Part shown: positions 11,839 through 24,790 of the stretch, one piece after another
Position numbering within the stretch: the stretch's first letter is position 1
Layout: every line of letters begins with the position of its first letter
Assembly (NCBI GenBank): GCA_008508345.1
Contig: QNGE01000777.1
Location: forward strand, 1 to 64,000
Length of the DNA stretch: 64,000 nucleotides
Direction: 5' to 3'
DNA from: Paragonimus westermani
Lineage: Eukaryota; Platyhelminthes; Trematoda; Plagiorchiida; Troglotrematidae
Position numbers and translations under genes: made by a program
Notes under the pieces: generated by a model
The model's input: the letters and a program-made list of their open reading frames with translations, nothing else
Databases searched by the model: none
Told to the model about the DNA's origin: nothing

Positions 11839-13179
11839 TTGTATCGTTTTTTCATTTAAAAATTCAATTGCCCTTGCCTGCTTTTCATGAGGATGTCATC
11901 TGTCCACATTTCGTCTTTCTTGAAAAGGCGTACTTTGGATCTCCTTCTTGCATTGAACTTTCTCTCATTCTGGTAGTCTTCTCGTGATGATGTCTCACAT
12001 GTTATTCATAAGGTTTCAATCAGGGTTTTGTGCTATCCAAGTTAAACGTTTGATATTTTTTTACTAGAAAAGGACGAGTTCAAGGAGTGCAGTACATGCA
12101 ATAAAACATCATCATGTTCGACGATTAAATTTTCACTACGCATCCGAGCAGCAAAATCAAAAGTTTGGCCCTAACCGAATTGATAAACGAGGTCAACGTT
12201 TACACTCCATCACTGTTACTAATCACGTTGTCCATATAGACGGAAATCTTCCAAAGCTGTCGAATTGCCATCGTTAAACTTCCGCTTCATTCGACAGACG
12301 GTATCAGTAAAATGACCGACTATCAGAACCTTCCAACTTAACCCTCCTCAAGCTACGCGGCTTCGATGATCAATTAAAATAATGTGATGTTTTGACCATT
12401 CCAATCGACGTCAACGTGTGTGCCTTGATGAGTTGTGCTATGCCCATCGGCTTCCGGTGTGTTATTGCAGTTGCTGCGCTCACTCTAAAAAGACCGAAGT
12501 TCTCAATGATCTTTCAACTGAGCAGCAGTGAAGAATGCATTCGAAATAGAAAGGAGGAATTACTACTTCATCTGTCTAGATAAAGCCCTATATTTTCTTG
12601 TCACCTGTTTGAACAGTTTGGAGTGAGAGTCAACAAAAGTGTGTTGAAAACCGTTTCAGATCGAATGAGACTACTGACTATATCCCCCCAACTCATTTTA
12701 ATGTCAGCGAAGGGTAACATCCCCCTGTTCCCTTGCTGCCAGTGGCGCGGCCACTGACCTTTAGTTCATTACTAAGACTAACTCATTTAAAACAAATATG
12801 GGGATAAAATCAACACATATCACATAGTGACCACCACTCACCGGAAGGTAAGATGAACTGACACGGTAGCAACCTTGGCTGAACAACTTGACATTTGATA
12901 GCAGCAAATGTCCTCATTAGTTCGCACACATTTTTGCGTTGGTCGGTTACTGTTGGCTCTAATTAGATCTTGATTTTAAACAAAATTCTGTCAGGCTGTT
13001 CGTGTGTTTAAAAATTTCTCCAATAAGACTGTGAGTGAAAAGTTCAAAATGGATTTAGATAACGTGGAGGTCCTGGCGAACTGAAACTTACTTCTCACAC
13101 TGTGGAAACTTTCAACTGTGGATTTTGTACGGTAGCCCTTTCCGTCCTCGTAGGAGCTTATTAGGAATCATATACTCAC
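11839..13179. other. Non-coding stretch
   Basis: No supportable gene or named repeat. A 63-codon plus-strand frame at 12392-12583 starts at TTG and has no splice context. Confidence 0.4.
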
Positions 13180-13307
13180 CTGGACTAGAAGTCAGACTCT
13201 GGCCTTCAACTTTTAGAGCACATTGTGTCCAAATCATGGCAAATGAATTCTGAACCACGAGCATATGTGAGTGAGCTAGGGAAGCCATTTCGTCTGCAAA
13301 CATTTCC
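13180..13307 (-). other. Candidate internal exon
   Basis: The minus-strand frame is open and ends at a strong donor (CCAG followed by GTGAGT, intron starting at 13179). A possible acceptor (GTTAG) lies just before 13307, but its pyrimidine tract is poor. The encoded 42 residues (start EMFADEMASLAHSHM) look helical and amphipathic. I do not recognise the family. No neighbouring exon in matching phase was found, so this may be chance. Confidence 0.2.
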
Positions 13308-15678
13308 CTAACTTCTAGCTTAAAGTACACTTTTAGATTGAGGGAATAACGATCAGTATGTCTTATTTATGAGTACGAAAATGAAAACTTGCTTTCCCGT
13401 ATTTTGCTAATGCGTGAAACCAAAAACCGGATGCTATTTGTCTGCGGCCATCAGAAGAAAAGATGTTCTTTCACTTTTGAGTTGTGTTCATTGTTCACTG
13501 TTCCCTTAAATGCATAGGCCCAGTCGGATGTTTACCGAACCAATACTACCACAAACTTATGGGTCGTACGCTGTGTCATCACCAGCGGTCTTTCACAACA
13601 CACGCCACAAAACCCCAAAGCAGTATGCGTTAAATGGACTGTTACGCGGGGCATCACTGACCGCTGATTGAGTAACACGTGAGTTTTCATCCTATTGTTA
13701 AGATGGGGAATTTCAAGTTGGTTACGTGAACGTTTCTAATAAAACGCTGAAGACTGTTATGAAAATTGTTGAAATTTTCCCGACGTTTAGCTAAACATGA
13801 ATCCCATCGTTATTTCAAAGTTTTCACTGAAAAACCCTCGAGTTTCGCATTTTTTCCAAATGGACTGAACTCAATTTCATAACGTTTTCAATCTGCGCAG
13901 ATTTTTTATGGTAGATCACAACCTTTTACACTCATCATACCTACTAACCACATTCCAAACAAGGCACTAGATTCAGGTGTCATCTTTTAAAGTGCATACC
14001 CAACGTGCGTCTCCCGTTATCTTGGTTTAGTTTTCACTTCACGCCCTCTCCTACATTGAGCTGTTTGGATTGAATTCACTCTAGACCTGATTTATCGTCG
14101 CTTCAGGGGATTGGGACATGACATCATTTCATTTGTTGGCCAGGCCTGACGATAATGTGATGATCAACGAATTAATCTCAGTGGCACGAAGTACAAATTT
14201 CTGTTCGGGAAGGCACTGAGTTGTGGATTTGTCATAAGCACCACAACCACCATTAGGTAGAAGGTTCTTATAAGCGCCAGCGTTGAATGCAACTTTGACT
14301 TCCATTCATCTTATAACAGTTCTTAGGTTCACTTTAAATTCCGGTGAAACTGAAGAACTCAAACCAGCGATTAAAACAATATGCTCAAAATAGACAAGTG
14401 CTTTGTAAATTGTGCAGCTCAGCTTGCCATTTTTAGGTATCTTGTGTCTGTTGCTGGTTTGAATTCAGCCGAAACCCCGATTTTTTTTATCGAGTCCCCC
14501 TAGCTGGCTGACGAAAGAGTAGAGCTGATTTGTGATTTAGTTCTCCCATGGAGTCATTTCACAACGTAAGTGTTCGATAACCCTTAAAAGGTTAATTTTG
14601 TGTATTACCGAATGTAATCATTCCTTTCTGATTATGCTCAAAATAACAACTTACTCAACTTTTGTCCTTCACTGATATGACGTCAAAGACGCCGATGCGT
14701 ACGATGAACACCAAGTTGCCTTCAATCCGAGTTCTCTCCAAGAAACATGGCAGGAAGTGAGATCCACCGAAATCTTTCTGCCCATACATTGCCAACCTAA
14801 ACATACTTCTCGGTTTAAACTTACAGTGTTGCCGACAGAAGTACTCCTCACCAGTTTTTAGGTAGTCAGGCGTTGTGGTCAACTTTTATCCAGCTACTGT
14901 GCAGTTCAGTGTGCCGTGTAGTTGGAAAACAGTCCAAAACTTAACGTCAGCCCAGTGTTTTTGCTTGGCCTTTTGTTCTCGTTGATACAGTGAGTTAACT
15001 GAAACATTGGTCAATGACTTCCAGCACTCTCCCTATCTATTAAGACATCGATGTGGCCACTTATCAATTTGTTGCAAAGGTATGACTCAAAACACTGGAT
15101 TACAAAAGTTTTGAAGCCTTCAAGAAGCAAGACAGCTTGTTAAGGGAGATGTGGGAACGAGAGAAATTCCACAGCTGAAAAAGTTGCCGCATATACCAAC
15201 CTAAGCATGCGTAAGATGGTTTTGAGCATCAAGAAAGATATGACAGAAATGAAATGTACGTCAGGTTTTTGTGATTTATTCTAGTGTCAGTTAACACAAA
15301 TAAACAATAGGAACTTCAACTTTGAGCCTGTTGCGTTTCGCTCTTACCTATCACTAAACAATTGTCAGTCGTAATATGGGCTTGAGGATAATTGAAACCT
15401 GTCCGATTTTCTGATAGAAGCTCAATGTTAAGTGAGTAGCTGCCAACCAACTGTTGTTAGATAAAGTAATGGTCTACACATGTCATGACTAGTAAAAAGA
15501 CTTGTAGTGGAAAAAAGAAAACACCTTATATGTTAACGAGTAATGTTTTGGAAGTGGAATGCCTTCTAGATGGTTGTTTGTGCACATCACATACTTCATT
15601 TTCTACCTGATGTTTCTGAAATCAAAGTGCTGTACAGTAAACGTGTATCAATTTGCCTACGCGACTTTTGTTCAACAG
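13308..15678. other. Non-coding stretch with unresolved open frames
   Basis: At 14655-14882 the minus strand has a 75-codon frame containing GGSHFLPCFLE and ending at a TAA just outside. An internal GTAAGT and a GTGAGG compete as donors, so no model is convincing. At 14549-14566 an ATG in fair context is followed by GTAAGT after six codons, which could be a tiny first exon. A lysine/glutamate-rich plus-strand frame near 15090-15180 ends in TGA. None can be supported alone. Confidence 0.3.
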
Positions 15679-15805
15679 GCTTGATGACAGAGTGATGTAC
15701 CGGATGAACAAATTGCTGTCATTCGTTTTGCACATCGGAAATCTGAGCTTACACCGGTTATCAGAAACACTGGTGATCGATAACCACCACAATGAGCTGA
15801 TCTAC
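15679..15805 (+). other. Candidate internal exon
   Basis: The exon is bounded by an acceptor (TTTTGTTCAACAG) and a consensus donor (GTAAGT at 15806). It is open in one frame, entering with one base to complete a codon and leaving in phase 0. The peptide includes LDDRVMYRMNKLLSFVLHIG and then a His/Asn-rich end. I do not recognise it. The small secreted-peptide model at 16441 is not in compatible phase, so if real this exon belongs to another transcript. Confidence 0.27.
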
Positions 15806-15971
15806 GTAAGTCGTCACGGTGAATCTTTTCGTGCTTGCTTTCTACTGCAAATTGTGTCGTCACAAAGTGTAAACCAGATCACGCAGACCAGTTGCTTCTG
15901 TATTGTTCACTAATTTATGTATAACCGTTTGCAGTCTGGTTGAGAAGGCATAGATTTTGTTAATTATGTTA

Positions 15972-16314
15972 AACCGGCACAGAAGATCTAACAAGGAACC
16001 GATCCAAACGTAACATCAAGATGCCACATCGGGATTGGATGAACAGCTTCAACGTTACATCTTCCGTTATTCGCCCATTTCTACGATCTGTATTGCACCA
16101 TTCAGCTTACAGCTGGTGATTGTTTATGTGCCATTATGATCAGTCAGTGACAAACTCCGATTTCTTCACTATTGACCTATATCTATAAATACGGGTTATT
16201 GCCTCATAAAAAACAACTGCCTACTGCAACTAGTCCAAAACCTTATTGCTTGCCTGGGAGGTTTCAATTCAAGTACGACTTTCAGGGTTACTCAAAGTCC
16301 TTAATTCCGAATAT
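15972..16314 (+). repeat. Diverged solo LTR of the 36-kb Gypsy family
   Basis: The stretch aligns along most of its length with the LTRs at 36353 and 40836. Shared blocks include the AGAAGATCT region, ACATCGGGATTGGATGAAC versus ACATCAGGATTGGACGAAC, CTTCCGTTATTCGCC, a TATAAATA/CAATAAATT position, and GGGAGGTTTCAATTCAAGTACGA near the 3' end. It has many substitutions and small indels, with no internal Gypsy sequence on either side. It is an old recombination remnant in the same orientation as the full element. Confidence 0.82.
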
Positions 16315-16440
16315 TTTACACTCTGTCTACTTCAGGTCACATGGTAACGGTTTGAAGGTGTACACCTACTCACACTTCAGAGTTTTACTCAAGGCTTCAT
16401 CTAGTATACTCTGCACAATCCAGATTTGCACGCTCACAAA

Positions 16441-16783
16441 ATGAGGCTAACTTTCCTGCTTTGTGGAGGTAAGTTTGTCAAAAATATGTGAGACTTCCAA
16501 TGCTGTTCTAATCTTTATTGATTGATGGAGGCCGGTTATGCCTAGCTTGTTAATCTCTTGTTAATCGCACATCTGATTCGACAGAAAGGAAATCTCATTG
16601 CGTGTATTATTGTGGGAGATACATAGTGAAGGGAAAAGATGAGGCCAGTTTTGCAGGTGGAACTACAGACGCTCCAGAGAATATTGAAATAATGACTGGT
16701 AAGGGTCATGGACGTAAACCTAGGATGTCATTTCTGAACAAGTTGAATTGTTCTTGTGTTTTTTAGTCACACAATTCTGCTGA
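16441..16783 (+). CDS. Candidate three-exon gene for a small secreted peptide, micro-exon-gene-like
   Basis: Proposed coding exons are 16441-16468, 16585-16698 and 16767-16783. Exon 1 starts at an ATG with A at -3 and encodes MRLTFLLCG, a short hydrophobic leader, ending at GTAAGT. Exon 2 (114 nt) lies between TGATTCGACAG and GTAAGG. Exon 3 follows a strong acceptor (TTCTTGTGTTTTTTAG) and ends in TGA after five codons. Both introns (116 and 68 nt) are in phase 1 and the frame stays open across all junctions, giving 52 residues with cysteines near the start, at two sites in exon 2, and at the penultimate position of the ORF. A leader exon followed by symmetric exons recalls schistosome micro-exon genes, but exon 2 is larger than a typical micro-exon. 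No homology was tested; chance remains possible. Confidence 0.36.
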
Positions 16784-19700
16784 AACATTGGAAAGATGCG
16801 CTTTGTCAACGATGCGCTTTGGTCAGTCAGTTTGCGAGGAAAGAATACCCTGATAGGATTTCTGCACCACTCGTATACATATAATTTGATTAAACTGCTA
16901 AAGAGGGGTTTATCAAGATGCTCAAAGGAAAACGAACTATCGATTGCTGAGGGACTGTAAATATAAAAAATTTTATCGAAAATTTTGGTCACTTCAGTAT
17001 ATATCAAACTACAACGTGCCACTCTAAAAAACGTTGCGTCTTAAATATCACGGTCTGTGTGAGACGGTGAATTGCCCCATCTCCCTAGGTCACCTTGTGA
17101 TATGGCTGTTGTACTGTGATCAGAAAAGGCGCTTGAACTGGAAATCTGCTTATTGACAGATATCGATTACAAGGTATGTGGTAACACGCAGTCATGCGGG
17201 CAAATAATATTTTACACACCCCACTGGTATCTACAATTTTGTCACCAGTGCATTGACATTCTGTTTAATGACACATTCCACACAATGTATACACACGGTC
17301 TCAACCGTTGATGGCAGCTGTTAGTCTTTCTGGCATTGAGAATTGCTCCTTAGTTTCCGTGCGTTTCAGTTGTGATGCACTGGTCAAAAGCGAAACCTAA
17401 CGTTATGCAGCAATGTGATGTCGGCCGAAATGGCCTAAGCAAGATTTCACCTTGTTGATCACAGCCCCCTGTGGTGGTAAGAGAAAGGCTACACAATGCC
17501 TGTGCATGTGACCTATTCTGTTATATGGTTCATAACCAGGACCTGCACATGACGAAAGTATCGACAACGTGCTGTATTTTACCAATGCTAGCTCCATCAA
17601 TTAACTCACATCAAGTGGGATGATTATTTTGTGAGACGCGGCAGTTCATCGGCGTGTATTTTGTAAAAATTGAGGTATGCGATACAATGATCCTGTAGCA
17701 AAAATGCACTATCTGTGACGGTTGCTTTATGAACGTGTATAGTCCATTGCGATCTACAAACTAAATTCGCCAGCAGTTGACTAAACCCGTAAGGTAGTCA
17801 ATCTGTGGCATGCGCATGAAAGATGGCAATCCTGAAGTTTCTGCTAAATGAATTAACGAATTTTGCAGAGGGGCCGGTGCTTCTTCAGATTGCTGATTGG
17901 AAACTGTCCGGATTGGCAGTGGATTTCAGTAGGTGACGTACAGATATCTCTTAGTTTACTTCATTTGAATCATGTTTGTCTTGTTCCACCAGACAGTAAC
18001 AGCTTACCAATTTCATGACCGTTTGTGTGATAGCAAATTATTCGAAACAGCTTTCCACAGTCGTTCAGAAGCATTGTCTGTTTCCTCTGTTGTCTGCCTT
18101 TTATGCAGGCATTTTCAGTTATTCCTTTATGGCTTCGCATGTGTCTTACGTTTATTTCTGTTGAATTAGTGAATGTAGGATGGCTGAAAGGCTCTTATCA
18201 TAATACGTCATAGTCATAGGGACAGGATTACCGTCTTGTGCTTAACGACGAGTGTACGGATAAAAACTTTCTTTAAAAAGTTTTACGAGATTATTTCGAA
18301 AATAGAATGAGGTTTACCACGCATCGGAGTAAGCGTTCCTCACTCTCTTTAAATCCCAGTGGTGAAATGCTCCGTTCTGACTGTCTGATTTTTGAAATTT
18401 GAAAATTCGTTTTTAACTGAGAATGCTAATGGTTTTGTCCACAATGCAAATCCGTTGATCAGACAGATGGCTAATCCATTCGGTAGGTAAACTGGTCCGA
18501 ATCGGCTAAAGCGGAGTGATGGCGTACACTTGTGAAGACTGTGAACAACAAACAAGTCAAATGCTAATGTTTTCTGAAATATACACATCATTGAACGATT
18601 TGCATTGTGGCGACCTATATACTTTTGTTTATTAAGTCACACTCATAAAATACTTGATACATACACGGTAGTGGCTAAATGAATAAAAAGAAATTCGTCT
18701 TAATATTTTAGTATGATCTTCCAACTCTGAAAAAAGGTCTCAAGCAAATTAACCCGAGTAACAGTGTTCAGATGTTGTTCTTCAACAATCCATGATTCAT
18801 TGTACTGAATATTTAATCAGTAGGACCAGACGACTGGAAAGCATTAGGGAACAGTTGTGCTTTTCCTCTTAATTTGGTCAGTTCCGTTCTTTGCTGTAAC
18901 ACATGGCTTATTGCTTTTTGTGCTGAACATTTGTTTCCCATTTTAATCTGAAGCTGAGAGATTTCTTTTCGACGACCGCTTACTCATTCCTTCATTTCTT
19001 AACCAAATGGGAAGACATTTCCAGATTAGTTGAATCGTCAAAGAGAACCTCGAAAGGCATTTTCAGGGACTGCAGAGGTAAATGAGACATTATGGTGTCA
19101 ACACCTATTCCACGCCGACTAAAGCGGCTGGCGTGTATATCCAAGCGGATCAGTAAAACGTTCGTTCAAGTTCCATCAGCTGATTCCTTTGAGATAAACA
19201 AGTCAGGCAAGTAACAAATGTCTAGTGAAGCAAGCGCTCTTTCGATCTATACGCGCTGATGTCATTAGGGTAATCTACCGTCTGCCGAGTCAGAAAAACT
19301 GGGTGCCGCCAATTAAATCCGACTTTTATCAGTAAAACTGCTCTCACAACTCAGTCGTTCCTCCTAGAGTTATTCGTGTCCGCCCCATTAGATAGGCATT
19401 CAATCACTTCCCATGAGAACTGAATCACCTTCAGAGGAACGTACAAATCTAGTTGAAACGACTTAAATGAGCTGAAAGGCGGTATTTTGGATTTCTTGTT
19501 TTCATTTGATGTTAAAAGTCATCTTGCAGGATTTTCAAGTTTTCCAAGTAAGTTGTTAGCATGGTACTGTGTTACTTTTTTTCAACAAATCCGTTACTAA
19601 AAGTCAAAAAGACTATAACAATTATACTTTGTTCTGATATGCGAAGCGTAGTTATTTTTCGTGAAGTTTAAGAGAGGTGGAATTTGTGCTGACTCTTTCA

Positions 19701-22700
19701 AACTGAAGTTCATTCATAATTAATGAACAACCGCTCGAGAGGGTGAATGTGATCAAATATTTAGAATCAATACTTTTTAACTAATTAATAAGAAGTTTTC
19801 AGTGAATCGTGAATATTCCGCTTGCACAAAAATGTCCACCGTAGAAAGTATTTTTCACGGTGCTGTTAAAAAGCATCCGTGTGCCCTCTCCCTAAATTTG
19901 CGGTACTGCGTACTGATGTGTTTCCCACAACTGGATTTCTAAAATTTTATAAATTAAGCTAGCACACAGCCACGGATGTGGACCGTCTACTAAACGAGAG
20001 TAAATCGGAGTTTTTAGATGGGCAACCCTAGTAACTATTACTCGCCTAAGTCCAGACGGTATTATCCCTTATCTACATCACTTCATCCATTCTTTTCACG
20101 CTCGAGATAACAGGCAAAAATTCACGTATATTTACTGGGGATTTCAAACATCATCAGATAGCTTTTTTGGCAACATCCAATCTACGTAACACTGCAACCT
20201 TATCAGAGAGGAAAATTAAATATAACATGGTTGTTTAATAGTTCTCAGTTTTCTTCAGGTTACCGACTGATATCACTGGGCTGTTCAGCATACGCACTTG
20301 ACTACTCCTGTTGGCTTATATCAGGATGGGTCAATAAATAGCGACTAGGTATCGTGTTTGCAAATTTTTGCGCCGACAATGTAAGGCAGATAACCTGGAG
20401 TAATTTATATAAAGATTACCACTAGAAATTTTTAGCAAGATCAGATTCAGAGCTATCGTTACGTACAGATCTTTTCAAACGTAGTTGATGTTTCGATATG
20501 TGTTACTCCCAAAGACCCTCAACACTTAGGACGCAATATTTCGGAAAAACAGAAGTGAAACTGAACTAAAAGCTTTATTGTGTCTAAAAGACAGTTAAAA
20601 CTCATTGACGTTGAACTGCATATTCGAACTCCGTGTACTTTGACAAACTTCCAGATAGCATGAAATTTCGGGTTGTCTGGAAGTTCCTGAAACACCTGAG
20701 TGAAACCAGCATTACGAGGAAATTTCTATGACAGATACTAATATGCTTCGCATAAGGTATTGTTAATTGCGCAATCAGTGTATCACCTTACATCTAGAGT
20801 ATCCCAAAACTAATTAACTTAAACCCATGCAGCCTCGTGGTGTGATACAGAAGCTGAACGATGGCTAGGCTGATGGATCACACTATCTTTCTGTATTCGT
20901 TCCCAATCAGATACACCACATTAGCCCTTGACTGATTTATTTATGTAGTTTCTTCGCTCACATTGAATACGAGTACTAAGGAGAGCTTTTCTACAAGTGT
21001 CCATTAGTGTACAACCGCGCAGTATCGATTATTCAGCTGTGCATCAATATATTTCATCCGTAGAGTTAATGACATCCATTGTTTACATCGGATACCCTCT
21101 CTGATCCTCTTCACCTTTAACTACCAAGACCAAATCAATGTACAACCATCCGTCTGGGTTTCCTGAGTTAAAACAGTCTTTCATCTGCGCAAATCCGATA
21201 GCTTTATGTCAACTGCTGCAGCGTAGCGGCACCTAATCCAGTTTCGTTAATCCACTTGATAATTATTTCACTAACAGAACATATTGCACATGATTCAACA
21301 TTGTCGTGTCTATTCGCATGTCATTTACCGATACTGTACTTTCAGAGGTTATGCTGTGTGTAACATGCGATCACCAGACAGAACTGTACGATGGTGACCT
21401 TTCATGGGGTCTTCTTTGGACAATTCTAACTAGGTATTGTTTTAATATGGTTTATTTGTCATAAACGGGTGGTTAGAATACCATAGCCCGTCTACGGCTA
21501 CCTCAGAATGTTAAGAATTTTATTGTTCGTTGTTATTTGTATCGTTGATCATCGACTCAAGCAGAAGAACATGGACTCACCCATTCAGGATTTGTCCGTT
21601 TCTAGTCAGTAGTCGTTCAAGCACTTTGGAGTAGATTTATGCCATCATATGAGCTGATCTGTCCATCCTGATTATGCTTTTGCGAAGTCAAAAAACGTTT
21701 GTCATATGAAAATTTTGGAGTCATTTGCTTTCCGCTAGTCATCTCCGTTTAGGATTTTAAAAAAAAAGGCATATTGACCAGACCTAAAGCAGCTCCATAG
21801 CATTTCATGCCTATTGGCACTACACTTACGCAGTTCAATAATATTGTTGTTGTACTTCATTTGTAAGCATATAGAAATTGGGCTGATGAAGTCACTGAAA
21901 ATATTGGTCATCCTGCCTTCCCGAAACTACCAAAATCATTATCCGATCTTGTAAGGATGGTGACATACAGACTCCTGTATGCTCATTTCCAGACGCACAA
22001 TTCTCCTCCTACCTCTTAACTAATGATAGATTTAGCTCATCCTGAATCCATTTTCCAGGCCATATTCAGTGACAACATTGTGTGAACGCTATTAAATTCA
22101 AGAACTTGTAGTTTTGTTTTGTTTCACTCCATGTAATGACCTTTATTAGTCGATACCGAACATGTAGTATTGACAAACAAAGCTCCACCATACGAGGCGT
22201 ATTAGACAAAGTTCTTACTACGACCGGCTTGAAAAGTTTACGTAAACTAGCTAGTTGTCGACTTGGCCAGTTTAGCAATCTTCACGTTCATAATTGCTCG
22301 TTGAAAGTATTTTTACATTGCATACTACTCATCCGTTGTCTCGTGCTTTGTTTCCTTCACGATCAGAGTGTGGTTTCACGACGACAACTGCAGTATACAC
22401 CTGCACCGACGTTATGTGGAAACCCCCATGTTTTCTAGTCACCAGCAGTCCTTGTTCACAACAGATCACACAATCTTACTAGAACGATTTTTTGTTGGAA
22501 TGACCTTTTCCAAAGGAGTCCTGTACGAACAAACCGGAAACAGCAATGACGAAATTTCTCTCACTTCTGTGTAGTCTCATATTGTACTAAATTTTCATAT
22601 ACGTAACTTTCATTCTCTACGGTAAGCAGTATGCAAAGTAATCTCTCTCAAAAGTGGTTTTAACATTCCGATGAATAAAGCCGATTTTTGATTTCGCACA

Positions 22701-24699
22701 AGTGAACTACAACTTTTATTGGGCTTTTCGTGTCCAGCTTCATTACCCGTTCCAGTTTATAAACAACTTGACCAAACAACGGTAGCATTCGCACCACTGA
22801 ACCCAACTGACTATGATCACGTCTGACAACTCCAGCCATAGATTATATGATTCATAAGACCCCAAATCTAGGGGAAAAGTTGGCCATGTACTGGTTAGTC
22901 TGCTGTTAGCTACCTTGACTGCTAAACTAAGTGACCATTTTGTCCACTTCAAGCTTTGCGTCAATCAGCTGCTCTATCGTCATATGGTGCTTAATGTGCC
23001 GGACGTTGAGTAAGTATTCTCAGCAGACGACCTAACCATCTGTACGCGGATTACGCGGTGGATTTTACTCGGTGCAGCGGAACAGTCTAAGTGTGATATT
23101 TATGAGCTCCCATTATGCAGTCGTCGCTGGATTGTTGGAACATGCCGCGTAAGGACGCGTGGTTCCTGTTGCTGGTTCGTATTCAGCCGACGCCCAGATT
23201 CTCTATGATTGGATTTTCCTAAGCCAACTGCCTCCGTCAATTCATCCATGGTGATTGGCATAAACACTCGTCATGTCTGTACCCACGCAATGTTCTGCAA
23301 TGTAATGCACCACTTCAGTTTCCTGCTTTGATAACTTGTTCAGCAAAATACGCTACCAGACAGGAAGACAACCCGACTGTATCATTTTTGACCATACAGC
23401 TAAGCAAAATTACGCTGTAATTCAGTTAACCAAAGCTGAATCAATTTCTCTTAGAATCAAAAGGGATTGCCGCTCCTTCTGCAGTTAGCCTCGTGTCATT
23501 TCAAAAGTACACAACATGAATCATTTGTCAGTTAGTGGGAGGTCGATGAAACGCTGTCACCGAAACCCATCTGAATTCTGCAAAGAACAAGGTAGGACCG
23601 TGACCTGAATCATCGTAGCTGAAAGTCGTGTAATGTTGCGCTTTACTTCATAGACAGACACCAGAATATCAAGATCGATAAGCCATGTCGAGTTTGATCA
23701 GCAAAAGAGAATCGAATTCGGACGGTTTTGCACCACCTGTGATTTAAACTGGCAAATGACCTTCTCAGTTTGGGGTGAGGTATTTGACTTAGCGAGATTA
23801 GAAATCTTAAGAATTACAAGGTCTACAGAGTGATGTGCTAAACCGTTTATCGTCCAGGATTTGTGGTGTATCAACTTTGGCGAACTCGAGTAAAACCTCA
23901 CACGTGATGGAGAGGAAAATGCTGGTTGACAGGTGTCACCTCACTTTATGCGAAGCAGTAGGTTATAGAATGGTTATTTCCCAATGTCTAAGGAAACCAC
24001 ATCTTACACTGACCGGTTGCACGTGGTGACTGAAGGAATTTCTCAGTGCTAATGCAAGGGATGCCCAATGCTTAATAGTGCAAATTATAAATTGCTTTCC
24101 GATCACGGATTGTATTGGCGGAAAGCTACTGGTGCCATGCAGGTCGTGAAACTAGAGATCAAAAAAACACGGACTTTCCAGACGCTATCATGTTCTGTTG
24201 ACCATTAAACTCCCAAGACTAACTGTTCCTCATAATTACGTGTACCAGCCCGAGAAACACACAACTATAGTATGACAAATCGTCTGTGAGTTAATCATAA
24301 ATAACAAAGCAGAGCAACGAAAACCGCGTGACTCTCATGAAATAATCTGTTGAACTCGAGGTCGTAGGTTGCTTAGAAAGTGTTGACATCTTGAAATGAA
24401 CTGTTTGAGCAAGAGCCTATAGGTATCCAGTGCACATCTTGCTGCCACCTCACTATTCCTATATATGTGGGACTGTTTTAGCTTATTGTTATTGATTATT
24501 TTTTACTATATATACGTACTTCAAGTAGTCACGTCAAATCAATTCGGATTAGTAGTTTACTGTTAAAAACAAAGGTAACATTTAGCAGTAACACAAGTAG
24601 GCAACTTCAGCTATACGAACAATTCTGAGTGCTTTTTGCCCGACTCATGAAAAAGTAAACAATTTAGGGGTTTGCTGAGTTGTAAATAATCTGTGCTCC
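16784..24699. other. Long non-coding stretch
   Basis: No gene is supportable. A 14-nt segment at 17160-17173, between TTGACAG and GTATGT, could be a micro-exon but breaks phase. A roughly 50-codon plus-strand frame at about 22855-23006 ends at a donor (GTAAGTATT), but its possible acceptors lack a pyrimidine tract. The minus strand near 21829-21862 has an ATG followed ten codons later by GTAAGT. These are noted only as weak possibilities. Confidence 0.4.
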
Positions 24700-24704
24700 C
24701 ACCA

Positions 24705-24790
24705 GACTCAACCAAGCAACAAGAATAGCATACTAAATGCGGTAAGCGCGCTACCAACTGAGCTGCAAAACCTCACCGGAAGCTCAGAAA
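24705..24790 (-). pseudogene. tRNA-like remnant
   Basis: The minus strand reads TGCAGCTCAGTTGGTAGCGC at about 24750-24773, a near-perfect tRNA D-arm/A box. About 45-55 bases on comes GGTTGAGTCTG, a weakened B box. The acceptor stem strands do not pair and the anticodon arm is unclear. It is either a decayed tRNA gene or the head of a tRNA-derived SINE different from the hammerhead family. Confidence 0.45.

Noticed and set aside
14655..14882. 75-codon minus-strand frame that looks somewhat protein-like
   Set aside because: Two competing internal donors, an overlapping second frame on the same strand, and no acceptor or recognised family.
17160..17173. 14-nt possible micro-exon between TTGACAG and GTATGT
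   Set aside because: Its length is not a multiple of three and it would change the phase; such tiny hits occur often by chance.
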